From contig CP084612.1 in assembly GCA_025917655.1 (NCBI GenBank), positions 1,922,001-1,986,000 on the forward strand: a DNA stretch of 64,000 nt, written 5' to 3'. Positions 23,692 through 32,219 of this stretch are shown piece by piece; the first letter of the stretch is position 1, and the number at the start of each line of letters is the position of its first letter. Source of the stretch: Chlorella sorokiniana (lineage: Eukaryota; Chlorophyta; Trebouxiophyceae; Chlorellales; Chlorellaceae). The position numbers were made by a program, and so were the translations under genes. Below the pieces are notes generated by a model. The model ran no database searches. It was not told where the DNA came from and saw only the letters and a list, made by a program, of their open reading frames with translations.

Positions 23692-23925
23692 ATGGCAAGG
23701 AACCGCACGCCGGGATTTCTGAATCGAGGATCCGTCGATCGACCCGTCGACCTCCAGGCGATCGTCGACGTGACGGCGACCGATCGCGTGGAAATGTTCC
23801 GCGACCCGGGCGGGATGCTGCCGTACGCGGCGTGGTTGTGGAACGCCAAGGCTGAGCTTATTCGAACGACGTGGGCGCCCGCGCGCCACGTTCAGTGGTG
23901 CCTGTCCGTGGACGAACGCCCCTGA
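23692..23925 (+). CDS. W-P-RH-WCL family protein, member 1 (short form)
   Basis: ATG at 23692 gives 77 residues, intact. The C-terminus AAWLWNAKAELIRTTWAPARH then VQWCLSVDE aligns with the C-termini of genes ending at 39828, 55017 and 55843. The family signature is an aromatic-rich helix, then W-x-P-x-R-H-x-x-W-C-L-x-x-D-E. The upstream part (LQAIVDVTATDRVEMFRDPG) corresponds to the RDHHMFRSPDDM region of the longer members, so this copy is N-terminally truncated. It converges on the SWIM/RING gene. No known domain is recognised. The stretch before the ATG, from about 23514, has no other gene. Confidence 0.6.
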   Translation: MARNRTPGFLNRGSVDRPVDLQAIVDVTATDRVEMFRDPGGMLPYAAWLWNAKAELIRTTWAPARHVQWCLSVDERP

Positions 23926-23975
23926 CTCGTGTCGTGACCAGGTGTACCTCGTGTCGTGACTAGGTGTAACACGCC
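23924..23975. repeat. Two-copy GTCGTGAC repeat between convergent genes
   Basis: A 22-bp unit beginning CTCGTGTCGTGAC is present twice just after the stop of the plus-strand gene. Similar GTGAC-rich repeats follow other convergent viral gene ends (26787, 35696), hinting at a 3'-end role. Confidence 0.6.
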
Positions 23976-23995
23976 ACCAAAGCCAAAAGAGGGGG

Positions 23996-24857
23996 TCACG
24001 CGGCCGCGCGGCACATGATGCATCGCCGCGCCCGGTTGAACGCGCGCCGCCGGTCCCAAAGACGCCCGATGCACGCCGTTCTCGCACGTCCCGCACACGA
24101 ACAGCTCCTTGCTGGTTGACAAGGTCTCGTAGCACACGGGGCACTCGGCCAAGGGGTCGCGCGGCTCCGGCCGGGCGCGCGGCGGCGGACGGGCCGGATG
24201 CGCGGCGGCCGTGACGGCCGGACGCGTGGCGGCTGTGACGGCCGGCGCGCGCGGCGGCTGCGGGAGCTGCGGGACCGGCGACGGGTGCCAGTCCGCGTTC
24301 ACAAGAAGCCGTTGGGTGACCCCGGGCGAGCGTGGGTGCGTCGAGTGCGCGCCTGGTGCACGCCGCGGGGCTCGCGCCGCCGACCCCGATGGCCGGGAAG
24401 CACATGTGCTTGCACACGAGGTCGCGCCTGTTCCGCGCGTCGGGGCAGCCGCACTTCACGCTCGAGCCATTGGATCGCCAGGTCGTAGGGCGTCCCCGTC
24501 GAGCCGCTGATCACGCACCGCAGCCCCGAGTCGTGGCGGCCGCGTCCAGCACGAACATGGGCTGGTTCACGCGGCGGACGCGCGCCAGTTGGTCGGGGTT
24601 CATCGCGCCCAAAGCGGTGCCGTCGGGCGCCGAAAGCGGTTTAAGGTCTCGGTCGTTTTGCACGAGTGGTCCGTGCGTTCCCAACATCGCTCGGCTGCAA
24701 AGCACAGCCAGCCGCAGCTGTTGTCGCACATGTGGTAGCTGTCGAGGATCCTTGAGCGACACACGCAGCACGCCAGAACGCGCTCGCCACGGCCCGCGTC
24801 GAGGCCAGCGTCAAGGCCCGCGTCGGGCGGCGCGGTCTTCGTCGGGGCCAGACCCAT
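23996..24857 (-). pseudogene. SWIM zinc finger plus C-terminal RING finger protein, frameshifted
   Basis: Starting at ATG 24857, the first frame carries a Cys-rich motif (CCVCRSRILDSYHMC then DNSCGWLC). The reading then shifts near 24770 to a frame with LSAPDGTALGAM. A further shift near 24455 leads to a SWIM finger, CGCPDARNRRDLVCKHMC. After a Pro/Ala linker, a RING-type finger follows (CPVCYETL, CGTCENGVH, then CIMC after another shift near 24060) with natural stop TGA at 23996. SWIM plus RING occurs in ubiquitin ligases such as MEX/ZSWIM2, so an E3 role is plausible. A TTTAAG box lies at 24878. The four frame segments keep all zinc ligands, so decay is recent or the indels are technical. 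Confidence 0.65.
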
Positions 24858-24876
24858 GCAGTCGACCGCCCGACGC

Positions 24877-24883
24877 GTTTAAG
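24877..24883 (-). promoter_or_regulatory. TTTAA box of the SWIM/RING gene
   Basis: Read on the minus strand the sequence is CTTAAAC, 20 nt before the ATG at 24857. It belongs to the TTTAA class shared by about 13 viral genes. Confidence 0.6.
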
Positions 24884-24898
24884 CCCAGTTTGACAGAA

Positions 24899-25584
24899 CA
24901 GTGTTGTGTGGAGGTGTTAAACGAGGAGAACATCAGGTACGTGATGGGAAATCTGCGTTACAAGTACCGGCCGGACTACTGTTGTCGTGCTACAAGTCTC
25001 CGCGTCGGAAAGCGTGCGCGCGGCGGCGTTGTGCAAGAAAGCCGGCATGAACGCCGCCATTGACAAGGCCACGTCGATGTTGAGAGGCGCTCATCGCGTC
25101 CTCGATGCTAAACGAGAGCTCCTCAAGGCACAGGCAAGTTACGATGCAGCCAAGAAGACCCTTGCGGAGGTCACCCGGCGCGTGGGTGGGGACGTCACGA
25201 AACTGGACAAAGCTGTGCGTGACATCGAGCGGCTGCGTGACCTCATTTTGGAATGTATCTTACATCGATTCTTGACGTCCCTGAACAAAGGGATGGATAG
25301 TGGTCACAGGTATCAGCTGCTTGGAGCAGGTGAGAGGGTTCAGGAAAACAACGAGCCTGCTTCATGACTTAGACCACGACCGGGACAGAACAAGCAAGGC
25401 CGAACTGGTTGTGGCAAAAATCGAGCGTGCTGTGCAACGTGGCAATTCCACGGCCACCGGGGCTCTGGAGAATCTCAGAGAGAAGAGATACGCGGCAGAG
25501 CCCGGGCGCGGGCAAAAGCAAATCAAGAGGAGGAACGCCCGGATCCCGCGACCCTTCAAGAAGGCCGCATGGCTGCCGCCATGA
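24899..25584 (+). pseudogene. Broken viral coiled-coil protein
   Basis: Three overlapping plus-strand frames read as one helical protein. The first has NEENIRYVMGNLRYKYRPD (to about 24985), the second has RGAHRVLDAKRELLKAQASY and TLAEVTRRVGGDVTKLDKAV (25080-25330), and the third has SKAELVVAKIERAVQRGN (25390-25480) followed by a basic tail to 25584. AT content is higher than in neighbours. No family is recognised. Downstream DNA to 25627 holds nothing else. Confidence 0.35.
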
Positions 25585-25627
25585 ACTACGTCAGCAACAA
25601 GGCAAAGCAAGCGAGCGTCCCGAGACG

Positions 25628-26195
25628 TCAATGAGCCCGCCCAAGCTCGCGAGCCCGAAGACGCCGAATGCTCGGGACCAACATGGCACGGCACCCAGGC
25701 GACGACACGCTTAGGTCAGGGCACGGTCTCAGCAAGCCGGGGTTCGGGTGAGCGTCGAACTCGACTTGGATCCAGTCGAGCCATTCCCACGCGTACATCA
25801 GGCGCAAAGTCGAGGTCAGCTGTCGTACGGCGTCCCTGTTGCAAAGTGTGAAGCCACGGCGACCGCCGGGCGTCCACACGGCCATAGTAACCCGTAGAGC
25901 ACATCAATGCAAACTCGGAGCGTTCGGGAAACTTGGCCTGGGTGCCCAAGAAGACGACGGCGGCGATGGCGTCCGCGCGGAACCGCTCGGCCTGGGTGCT
26001 GTCCTTGAAGACCCGCCAGGCCTGAAAGGCCAGCGTGAAGAGGTCCCGGGCCTTCACGTGCTTGACGACGTGCAAGAGCAGGTCAGGCCGCGCGTAGTAG
26101 ACTTCCCGCGGGACATCTATGAACTGACTTGCGCGGACCTTGCGGACCTTGTGCTTGCGGGACCCGTGCTTACGGGACCTGTGCTCGCGGGCCAT
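25628..26195 (-). pseudogene. Viral hypothetical protein with Lys/Arg/His-rich N-terminus, frameshifted
   Basis: From ATG 26195 the frame starts with a basic repeat (SRKHGSRKHKVRKVR), then FIDVPREVYYARPDLLLHVV and ARDLFTLAFQAWRVFKDST, an F-box-like helical stretch. Near 25885 reading moves to a second frame (WTPGGRRGFTLCNRDAVRQL, then YAWEWLDWIQVEFDAHPNPG) that ends about 25628. Both halves look conserved. It may act as a basic nuclear or ubiquitin-adaptor protein, but this is a guess. Confidence 0.5.
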
Positions 26196-26285
26196 GCGCT
26201 GGACTGCGCATCGCTCGTGTCCTTTTGAAGTGAAGTCCAAGTGCCGCGCGACACCGTACAGGCGTACATCGCGCGACTTGCACTC

Positions 26286-26293
26286 GTTTAAAC
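26286..26293 (+). promoter_or_regulatory. GTTTAAAC box upstream of the gene at 26315
   Basis: A perfect palindrome GTTTAAAC lies 22 nt before the ATG, the same spacing as other TTTAA boxes in the block. Confidence 0.6.
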
Positions 26294-26314
26294 AGCGGGT
26301 TTTCCAGGCCTCGC

Positions 26315-26787
26315 ATGCTCACCCTGGACCAAGTGCTGGTATACGTCAGAGCGGTGCAGCCGCGCTGGCATCGGGAACGCCCGCCCCGTCACCGTCACCG
26401 CACTTGATCCGCGCCAACCAGCTCGGGCCGGGGGAGTGGGAGCTGTTCGCGGACCCGGACGCCCTAAACGTAATCGTCGACTTCAATGTCGACGCGGACT
26501 TGTCAGTGTGCACCCCGGTGGTCTGTGTTCGGGAGGACCTGGAGATGCACATCGAGAACTCTGGCGGCGCGGGCAGCCCCGTGTTCGTGGACGGGCACTT
26601 CTGCGGCGGCAGGTACGCGTTCCACGAGCCCAAGGACCCCGACGCGTTCGCGCGGCGATTCGCCAAGGTGTTCGCCGTGATTCGCGCGGGGACGCCCATG
26701 CCGCCGGTCACCGCGCGCATCAAGCACAACCACTTCGGCGCCACGTACACGTACACGGAGGCCCGGTTCCTTGGTCTTGCTGGGTGA
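26315..26787 (+). pseudogene. Viral hypothetical protein, one frameshift
   Basis: ATG at 26315 starts MLTLDQVLVYVRAVQPRW. The frame then changes near 26370-26400 to one encoding RANQLGPGEWELFADPDA, VIVDFNVDADLSVCTPVVCV and a C-terminus TARIKHNHFGATYTYTEARF, with TGA at 26785. The 150-residue product has no family I recognise. The acidic beta-rich middle and intact C-terminus suggest a globular enzyme or binding protein. It sits tail-to-tail with the RNase H gene across a short GATGACACG-type repeat (26788-26842). Confidence 0.5.
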
Positions 26788-26842
26788 CACAAGCGATGGC
26801 GCGCGGGCGATGACACGAGGGCGATGACGCGATGACACGGGG

Positions 26843-27400
26843 TCACGGGGCCACCGCGCGACCGAACTCGGCCTCGACCTCGGCACATTCCGGCACACCA
26901 GATCCAAGGCATCGAGGCCGGAACGACGCGCCGGCTCGCTCGAGAAGCTTTCGCGCAGCCGGGCACCGGGTTCGACAGGCCCGGACCGCACGCCTGGCCG
27001 CCCCGTCGGCGAGTTCGTTGCCGAGCACGCCCGAGTGCGCGCGAACCTTTTCGAAAAAGGTTCGCCCGCGCCGAGCGAGAGTCGCGCGCAGGATCTCGCC
27101 TGCCACGTCATCGTGGGCGCGGCCATGGACCGAGTGCCGCGGGCGTCTGGTGCCACTTGCGATGGCCCGTAGGACGTGCGGAGCGACGCTGCTGTCGGTG
27201 CACACGACCAGGTCGACGCTTGGCGGCGCATCGGTAATGGCCACGAGCACGGCCAGCAGCTCGACGAGGTTGGGGTCCCCGCACCGGCCGTGCGGCCAGA
27301 CGGACCTGGTCGCGGTCGGCCACACGACGCCGATGCCGCACCTGCCGTCCAGCCCGACGCCGGCGTCTCGTGAACACTCGGAGGACCATCGTTCACGCAT
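26843..27400 (-). CDS. RNase H type 1 domain protein, intact
   Basis: The ATG at 27400 opens an uninterrupted 185-residue frame. It has the RNase HI layout: a first acidic strand (SRDAGVGLDG then CGIGVVW), the Glu helix (NLVELLAVLVAI), the third acidic residue after beta-4 (VVCTDSS), and the last motif VRAHSGVLGNELADGAA with the terminal Asp. It would cut RNA in RNA:DNA hybrids, for example replication primers. A CTTAAAG box 15 nt upstream places it in the early-type class with PCNA and RNA ligase. The active-site first Asp is assigned by position, and a noncanonical spacing there is the main uncertainty. Confidence 0.75.
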   Translation of the reverse strand: MRERWSSECSRDAGVGLDGRCGIGVVWPTATRSVWPHGRCGDPNLVELLAVLVAITDAPPSVDLVVCTDSSVAPHVLRAIASGTRRPRHSVHGRAHDDVAGEILRATLARRGRTFFEKVRAHSGVLGNELADGAARRAVRACRTRCPAARKLLERAGASFRPRCLGSGVPECAEVEAEFGRAVAP

Positions 27401-27414
27401 CGAGCCGCGGGCTT

Positions 27415-27421
27415 CTTTAAG
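27415..27421 (-). promoter_or_regulatory. TTTAA box of the RNase H gene
   Basis: Minus-strand CTTAAAG lies 15 nt before the ATG at 27400. It is the shortest spacing in this promoter class. Confidence 0.6.
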
Positions 27422-27437
27422 GTCCGGTCGGCGCGGG

Positions 27438-27680
27438 TCACGAGTTCATGAGCGAGAACATCGAGCCCCACAACGGCCCGCCGCCCAGACCGGTGAGCGC
27501 GCCCAGGACCATGAGGGCCACCGCGACGGCGACGAACCAGGTGCGCTGGTTGTCTTTCGGCTTCTTGCGCTCCGACACGAACATGCCCAGTCCGGCGAGG
27601 CCCAGCGCGATGCTGAGCGCCGCCAGCTTGAGCCAGGTGCCCCACGTCTGGTTCACCACGCGACTGTTGAGGAACGCCAT
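27438..27680 (-). CDS. Small two-transmembrane viral protein, intact
   Basis: 80 residues from ATG 27680. Two hydrophobic helices (LKLAALSIALGLAGLGMFV and TWFVAVAVALMVLGALTGLG) are separated by a charged loop SERKKPKDNQR, suggesting a hairpin membrane protein. A minus-strand GTTTTCTCG element 10-20 nt upstream matches the late-type T-run class, so a virion membrane protein is likely. No family name can be given. Confidence 0.65.
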   Translation of the reverse strand: MAFLNSRVVNQTWGTWLKLAALSIALGLAGLGMFVSERKKPKDNQRTWFVAVAVALMVLGALTGLGGGPLWGSMFSLMNS

Positions 27681-27700
27681 GACCCGTCACGAGAAAACAT

Positions 27701-28533
27701 TCATGGTGGGTTCTTGGCTCGTCCTGGCTGGCCTGCCGACTGGCCTGCTGGCTGGAGCGAGCTCTGGAAAACATTGAAGGCCGCGCCCAGCACCGCGAAG
27801 TGCGCGACCAGCCCGGCGCCGTGGTCTTGGAGGACGTCCGCGAACGCGTCCGCGACCTGCCGCGCGGGGCAGCCCCACACGCCGCACCCCAGCGCCCCCA
27901 GCACCAGGTTCGTGTGGCCGTGCGCCCGCGCGACGTCCAGGACCAGACGGATCTTGGTGCGCAGCGTGTCGATGTCCTCGTCGGTCATGCGGCCCCGCGA
28001 GTCCAGCCGCGGCATCTTGATGCCGGGGCACGCGACGAACGCCATCCGGGTCCCCGGACGCGAGGGGCGCGTACCCGCTGGCCTCGCCGCTCGAAGCACC
28101 GGGACGCGCGGTGCGCATGTGGCTTCGGCGGGGCCGATGGGGTGCGGCCGGGCGGGAGGTGCTCGAACAGGGCCGTGCGGCGGAACAGCGATTCTTCTTG
28201 CATGCCCGCGCCCGCCAGCACGCACCCCCGGCCGCTCGTCGTCAGCCGGGATCGGGACCAGCGGGTTGTCGAGGCCCGGCGCGACGTCCGGCGTGTCCGC
28301 TTCGTCACCCGCGTCACCGCAGCCCGCCCGGCGCGCGCGGCGGGCTTGGCGATGCACCGAATGGCGGGCGTGGCCTCGTAACCTTCGCAGTAGTCCAAGA
28401 CCGTGGCCAACGCACGGTCCCTTGATGCGAGACTTGACGCGAGGCTGCCGGCCATGACGCGCGCCGCGACAATCCAGGGAAAGCTTTGCCGCGATGCGCG
28501 GCCTGGTCGCGCGGCAAGGTACCCGCAGTACAT
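27701..28533 (-). pseudogene. Microbial-type poly(ADP-ribose) glycohydrolase-like protein, frameshifted
   Basis: The C-terminal 110 residues (28050-27701, intact) read MAFVACPGIKMP, then RIKL-type helices and LVLGALGCGVWGCP, the hallmark of bacterial/viral PARG-like (TIGR02452) proteins. Upstream, in another frame, GCVLAGAGMQEES (near 28225-28185) matches the GG-AxxQE catalytic segment. A third frame holds the N-terminal helix (ASRDRALATVLDYCEGYE) with candidate ATGs at 28533 and 28455. PARG removes ADP-ribose from proteins, and viruses can use this to counter host ADP-ribosylation. The catalytic Gln-Glu pair is retained, but two frame changes separate it from both ends. Confidence 0.7.
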
Positions 28534-28565
28534 TGCGCGTGGTTCATAAGATTGTACTGGGTGTA

Positions 28566-28573
28566 ACTTAAAA
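28566..28573 (+). promoter_or_regulatory. TTTAA-type box (ACTTAAAA) upstream of 28594
   Basis: ACTTAAAA lies 21 nt before the ATG at 28594, matching the class spacing. Confidence 0.55.
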
Positions 28574-28593
28574 GCGCGATCGAAACCTCAGCC

Positions 28594-28842
28594 ATGCGGT
28601 ACCTGCCAGCCCGCGAGCACCAACGCGCCCATCGAGGTCTGAGGGGCCAGACCGTGTACCGGCACCCACCGCACAACGACTGGTCGTTTCTGATGTGCGA
28701 CTTGGGCAGCAGGATCGTCTTTGACATGTACGGCACCTCTGCGGACATCTACGACCAAGGTTTTCGCGCCGGATTCAGGGAAGGTCACACGGATGGCTAC
28801 GCGGCAGGCTACGCGGTGGCGATGCACGTCCGGGGCACTTAA
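28594..28842 (+). CDS. Small viral hypothetical protein, intact
   Basis: 82 residues from ATG 28594 to TAA at 28840. It has a basic N-terminus and a Gly/Tyr-rich C-terminus (YDQGFRAGFREGHTDGYAAG) with a repeated G-x-x-x-G-Y/F pattern. It sits directly upstream of the RNA ligase on the same strand, and the ligase promoter box overlaps its stop codon. Function unknown. Confidence 0.6.
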   Translation: MRYLPAREHQRAHRGLRGQTVYRHPPHNDWSFLMCDLGSRIVFDMYGTSADIYDQGFRAGFREGHTDGYAAGYAVAMHVRGT

Positions 28843-28845
28843 AGG
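28838..28845 (+). promoter_or_regulatory. TTTAA box (CTTAAAGG) of the RNA ligase gene
   Basis: CTTAAAGG overlaps the TAA stop of the preceding gene and lies 24 nt before the ATG at 28870. Confidence 0.65.
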
Positions 28846-28869
28846 CTCGGGCGTCAGGCTTGCTCAGCC

Positions 28870-29957
28870 ATGGCCATGGACACCGACGCGGGCTGTGGCG
28901 GCCCCGACGCGGGCTGTGGCGGCCCCGACGCGGGCTGTGGCGGCCCCGACGCGGGCTGTGGCGGCCCCGACGCGGGCTGTGGCGGCCCCGACGCGGGCTG
29001 TGGCGGCCCCGACGCGGATGCGTTTCAGCCGTTCCCGAAGGTGGGGCACCTGCGCCACATGGCGTCCGACCTGCCGTACCTCCCGCGCTTCCCGCCGAGG
29101 TCCGCTTCGAGGGCACGGTCAAGTTGCACGGCACCCACATCGCGATCGCCCAGGCTCGGGCGGGCGCGGAAGTCCAGGTGCCGTCGCGCAATCACAAGCT
29201 GAGCAAGGCCGCCGACAACCTGGGTTCCCGGGACTTTGTGCACCGGCGCCTGCCCGCGTTCCAGCGGCTTCTCAAAAAAAAAAAGCTCGGACCCCGGGCG
29301 GCATCTCACGACGAGGCCGCGGTGGTGCCGCACGGCGAGCTGGCGGGTCGGGGTGCGGGCGCGCGTCGGGGTGAACCAGGTCGACAGGTTCGTGGCCCTG
29401 TTCGCGGTGAGCGTGGACGGCGCGTTCCGGGACTTTGGGGGCTTTGGCGACCGCGCGACGAAGCCAGCCGCGTGTTCAACGTGCGGGGTTTCGGCACTTT
29501 CGAGGTAACCATGGACACCCGGGACCCCCTGGCGTGCGAGGACGAGGTGAGGACCCTGACGGCGGCGGTGGGCGACGCGTGTCCCGCTGCACTCGCGTTG
29601 GGCGCCTCGGGCAAGGGCGAGGGCATCGTGTGGACCTGCCGCGAGTGCGAGTCCACTCGACTGTGGTTCAAGTCCAAGGCCGACGGGTTTGACGTCCGCC
29701 CGCCCAAAGCCCCGTCCCGACGGACGCGGAGGACTTTTCGCGGTTCGTGACGCCCGCGCGGCTGGAGCAGGGGGCTGGACCACCTCCGCGAGCGGGCGCG
29801 CCCGAGACCATCCACAGCATCTCGCTGTTCACCAGGTGGGTGGTCAAGGACGTGCTGGACGAAGAAGGCAAGCTTCTTAGCTCGGCGCGCAGCCAAGGCG
29901 GCGGCGAAGGGTGTGGCTCGCCGGGCGGGCGCGTGGTTCCGGTCGCGGGTCCCGTAA
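28870..29957 (+). pseudogene. Viral RNA ligase (Rnl2-like nucleotidyltransferase), frameshifted
   Basis: The N-terminus at 28870 is followed by a six-copy repeat of DAGCGGP. In a second frame from about 29080 come motif I VKLHGTHIAI (Lys nucleophile) and PSRNHKLSKAADNLG. A third frame (29380-29450) gives motif III-like FVALFAVSV. The second frame resumes with FGTFEVTMDTRDPL, motif IV GEGIVW and motif V LWFKSKAD (near 29615-29685). Then TIHSISLFTRWVVKDV is in the frame at 29750-29870, with a Lys/Ala/Arg-rich end and TAA at 29955. All nucleotidyl-transfer motifs survive, in the right order, but over at least four frame changes. The enzyme would seal nicks in RNA. A homopolymer A8 at 29276 marks one break. 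Confidence 0.78.
28885..29012. repeat. 21-bp minisatellite in the RNA ligase N-terminus
   Basis: Six nearly identical 21-bp units (core GACGCGGGCTGTGGCGGCC) encode DAGCGGP. No such tail is usual in Rnl2-type ligases. Confidence 0.9.
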
Positions 29958-29996
29958 CTTGTCCCGTCGATTCACGTCGCGTTACACGTTCACGAT

Positions 29997-31263
29997 TCAC
30001 TGAGTGAGGAAGTCAATTGCGTCGGCCAGGCTGTCGCGGTGGGCCATGAACGCGCTGACGACCGGGGGCGGGGAGTACGCGTCCGGCGGGATGGACCGCC
30101 GGGGTTGTCGGGGTAGAACATGGCCGCAACTCGTCCAAAGATCTCGGCCGTGCACAGGCCCAGGTGCACCTTGAGGTCGACGCGGCCGGGGCGCACCAGC
30201 GCGGGGTCCAGCACCTCGGGGTGGTTGCTGGTCATGACCACGATGCGCCCGTGCGCGCCGACCACGCCCGTCCAGCTGGTTGAGCAGGGCGGACAGGGAC
30301 GGGCCGGAACCGCGAAAGGGCACTGCGCCACCGACGACCGTTGCACCGACCGTCGCGGCGGTGCTGGCGGTGTCGGGGTCGGCGTCGGGGTCGCGCGCTG
30401 CGCCGGGCCTCAACCGAGCGACCTTGCCCATGCGGTCGATGTCCTCGAAGACCACGATGCACTTGCTGGGCAGCTGGTTGAACGCGTCGGACATGTCCTC
30501 GTCGCTGTCCGGGCGCGCGGGTTCATGATGTACACGTCGGCCTTTGCGCGGTCGCCCATCGCGCGGATGACGCTGGTCTTGCCGGTGCACAGGGGCCCGT
30601 GCGGGAGGTAGCCCCGCTTCCAGTCCAGCCCTTGGACGCGTACCAGTCCTCGCCGGCCGGGAAGGTGTCGATGTCCGCCAGCAGGGTGCTCTTGGTGCCC
30701 GGGTCCATGGCGAGGTTGTTGAAGGTCCCGGGTCGGTGCACGGTTTGCGGCTTCCACGACTTTCCGCGGAACGTCCACACCCCGGGCTCCCGCAACCAGT
30801 CCCGGTACTCCTTCATCGCCTCGTCGGTGAACCTGGCGAGGGCCGCCGCGGAGTACGACTCCGGCACGACGTCTGGAAGGTCCGCCGCTTGGACTCGGCG
30901 GTCGCCAGGCACCAGCGGATCGCAACGCCCGGTGCCACATGATGCGCCAGTCGTTGACCTCGGGCATCACGTACTCAGTGTACGAAGTGGTCACGCACAC
31001 GTCCAGCCTGCCCGTCCTGCCGGTCCGTTCCAGCAGCGCCGACAGCTTCCTGCGCGCCGCGAAGAACAGCATGTTCACGGGCTCCGAGGGATCGTCTCTG
31101 ATCGTCACGGAGTGCACGGGGCCGCACACGCGCTTTTTGCACAGCCACGCCCAGATGGCTGGCGCGCGGGCCAGGGGTCAGCAGCCGCGCTGGCCAGCAG
31201 CGAGTCGAGGATGGCATTGCCCGTGCGCAGCAAAGGCAGCAGCGCGGACGCAACGGCGTACAT
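29997..31263 (-). pseudogene. BCS1-like AAA+ ATPase, frameshifted
   Basis: ATG 31263 starts a hydrophobic N-terminal helix (ASALLPLLRTGNAILDSLL). A second frame has the BCS1-type N-domain (VCGPVHSVTIRDDPSEPVN, YTEYVMPEVNDW). Another contains YRDWLREPGVWTFRGKSW, near 30790. The Walker A equivalent is GPLCTGKTS (about 30600-30575), Walker B IVVFEDID (about 30455-30430), and sensor/arginine-finger region MTSNHP and DPALVRPGRVDL (about 30235-30180). The natural end is ADAIDFLTQ with TGA at 29997. The order matches BCS1-like AAA+ proteins, which many NCLDV carry. Role in the virus is unknown. At least five frame changes occur. Confidence 0.75.
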
Positions 31264-31437
31264 CGTGGCATTTCGCTACAGGGTGCGCCGGCCCTCGGTC
31301 AAGACCCGAGACGACCGTGACACCCGCCCGAGACACGATTCGAACTTCGCGCGGTTGGTGTGACCGACACGTGACACACCCCTCCCGGCCATTTGGTCAC
31401 GCCCGGCGCATTTGCCTGTGGTTTTCAACAGGTTTCG

Positions 31438-32181
31438 ATGGGCTCGATCACCGACGTCGTCCCCGCCGGCGCGTCCGCAAGCGAGGCGTTCCAGCTGATG
31501 CCGCACGAACGCGTGTGTCAGCTGGAAGGCCTTGCCGCGCACCAGGTGCTCGCCGCGCCCGAGGTCCCGGGCATCCTGTCGAAGATCGAGACCCTTCTCG
31601 CGGACGAGGAGTCGCTGGTCCGGCGCGCCGCGAATGCGAACATGAACGGCCTGTACTGGGGTCTCAGCAAATTAGAGGACAAGCTCGAGTTCACAGTCGA
31701 AGTTCCCGACACCAGGACAGTGCCATTCCACCACCGCCGGCGCGCCGCGGTGATGGCCATGGACCTGTACGCCGGGGGCCTGGGCGACTTGAAGGTCCGC
31801 GCGCCTATGCTGGCAGACGTCCAGGTCGAAGTGGTCATCAGTCGTGAGGGCCAGGTCGCGCGCATCGTGAGAGACGAAATCGAGCGCGATGAACGTCGAC
31901 GGCAGCAAAGACTGGAGCGTGTTCGGGCTTTGCACGAAGAGCAAGAGCGCGCGAGAGCAGTGCAGGCGGCGGCCGAGCAGGCAGCAAAGGCGCGGGACCA
32001 GGCGGCGCGGGACCAGGCGGCGCGGGACCAGGCGGACCGAGAGCGGGAGCAGGCAGCAAAGGCGCGGGACCGAGCGGAGAGCGGGGGCAGGCGGCGCGCG
32101 GGCATGCCAGGCCGGGGTTGTTCAGACTGTTCCGCCATCGCTAGCGGTGCAGCCGACGCTAGCAGTGCGGGCCGACGCTAG
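31438..32181 (+). CDS. Viral protein with globular N-domain and QA-rich coiled-coil tail
   Basis: ATG 31438 begins MGSITDVVPAGASASEAF. The first 165 residues are compact (LEGLAAHQVLAAPEVPGI, RRAAVMAMDLYAGGLGDLKV, then QVEVVISREGQVARIVRDE). The rest is a charged coiled coil (ERDERRRQQRLERVRALHEE) with five-residue repeats of the RDQAA type coded by 15-bp units at 31990-32075. The frame runs to 32181 and may shift near the end. A TGGTTTTCAACAGG element precedes the start. A structural or scaffold role is likely, and the family is not recognised. Confidence 0.55.
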   Translation: MGSITDVVPAGASASEAFQLMPHERVCQLEGLAAHQVLAAPEVPGILSKIETLLADEESLVRRAANANMNGLYWGLSKLEDKLEFTVEVPDTRTVPFHHRRRAAVMAMDLYAGGLGDLKVRAPMLADVQVEVVISREGQVARIVRDEIERDERRRQQRLERVRALHEEQERARAVQAAAEQAAKARDQAARDQAARDQADREREQAAKARDRAESGGRRRAGMPGRGCSDCSAIASGAADASSAGRR

Positions 32182-32198
32182 CGGTGCGGTGCCGACGC

Positions 32199-32219
32199 GG
32201 TTTTTTCTGGGACCGGTGC
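32199..32219 (+). promoter_or_regulatory. Late-type T-run promoter of the Kazal gene
   Basis: GGTTTTTTCTGGGACCGGTGC directly precedes the ATG at 32220 (given as GGTTTTTTCTGG plus GACCGGTGC). The same arrangement lies before the starts at 38127 and 40556. Confidence 0.7.

Noticed and set aside
26832-28457. 541-residue plus-strand open frame
   Set aside because: It is antisense to the RNase H, two-TM and PARG-like genes. Its residues are Arg/Pro/Ser-rich as expected for GC-rich shadows.
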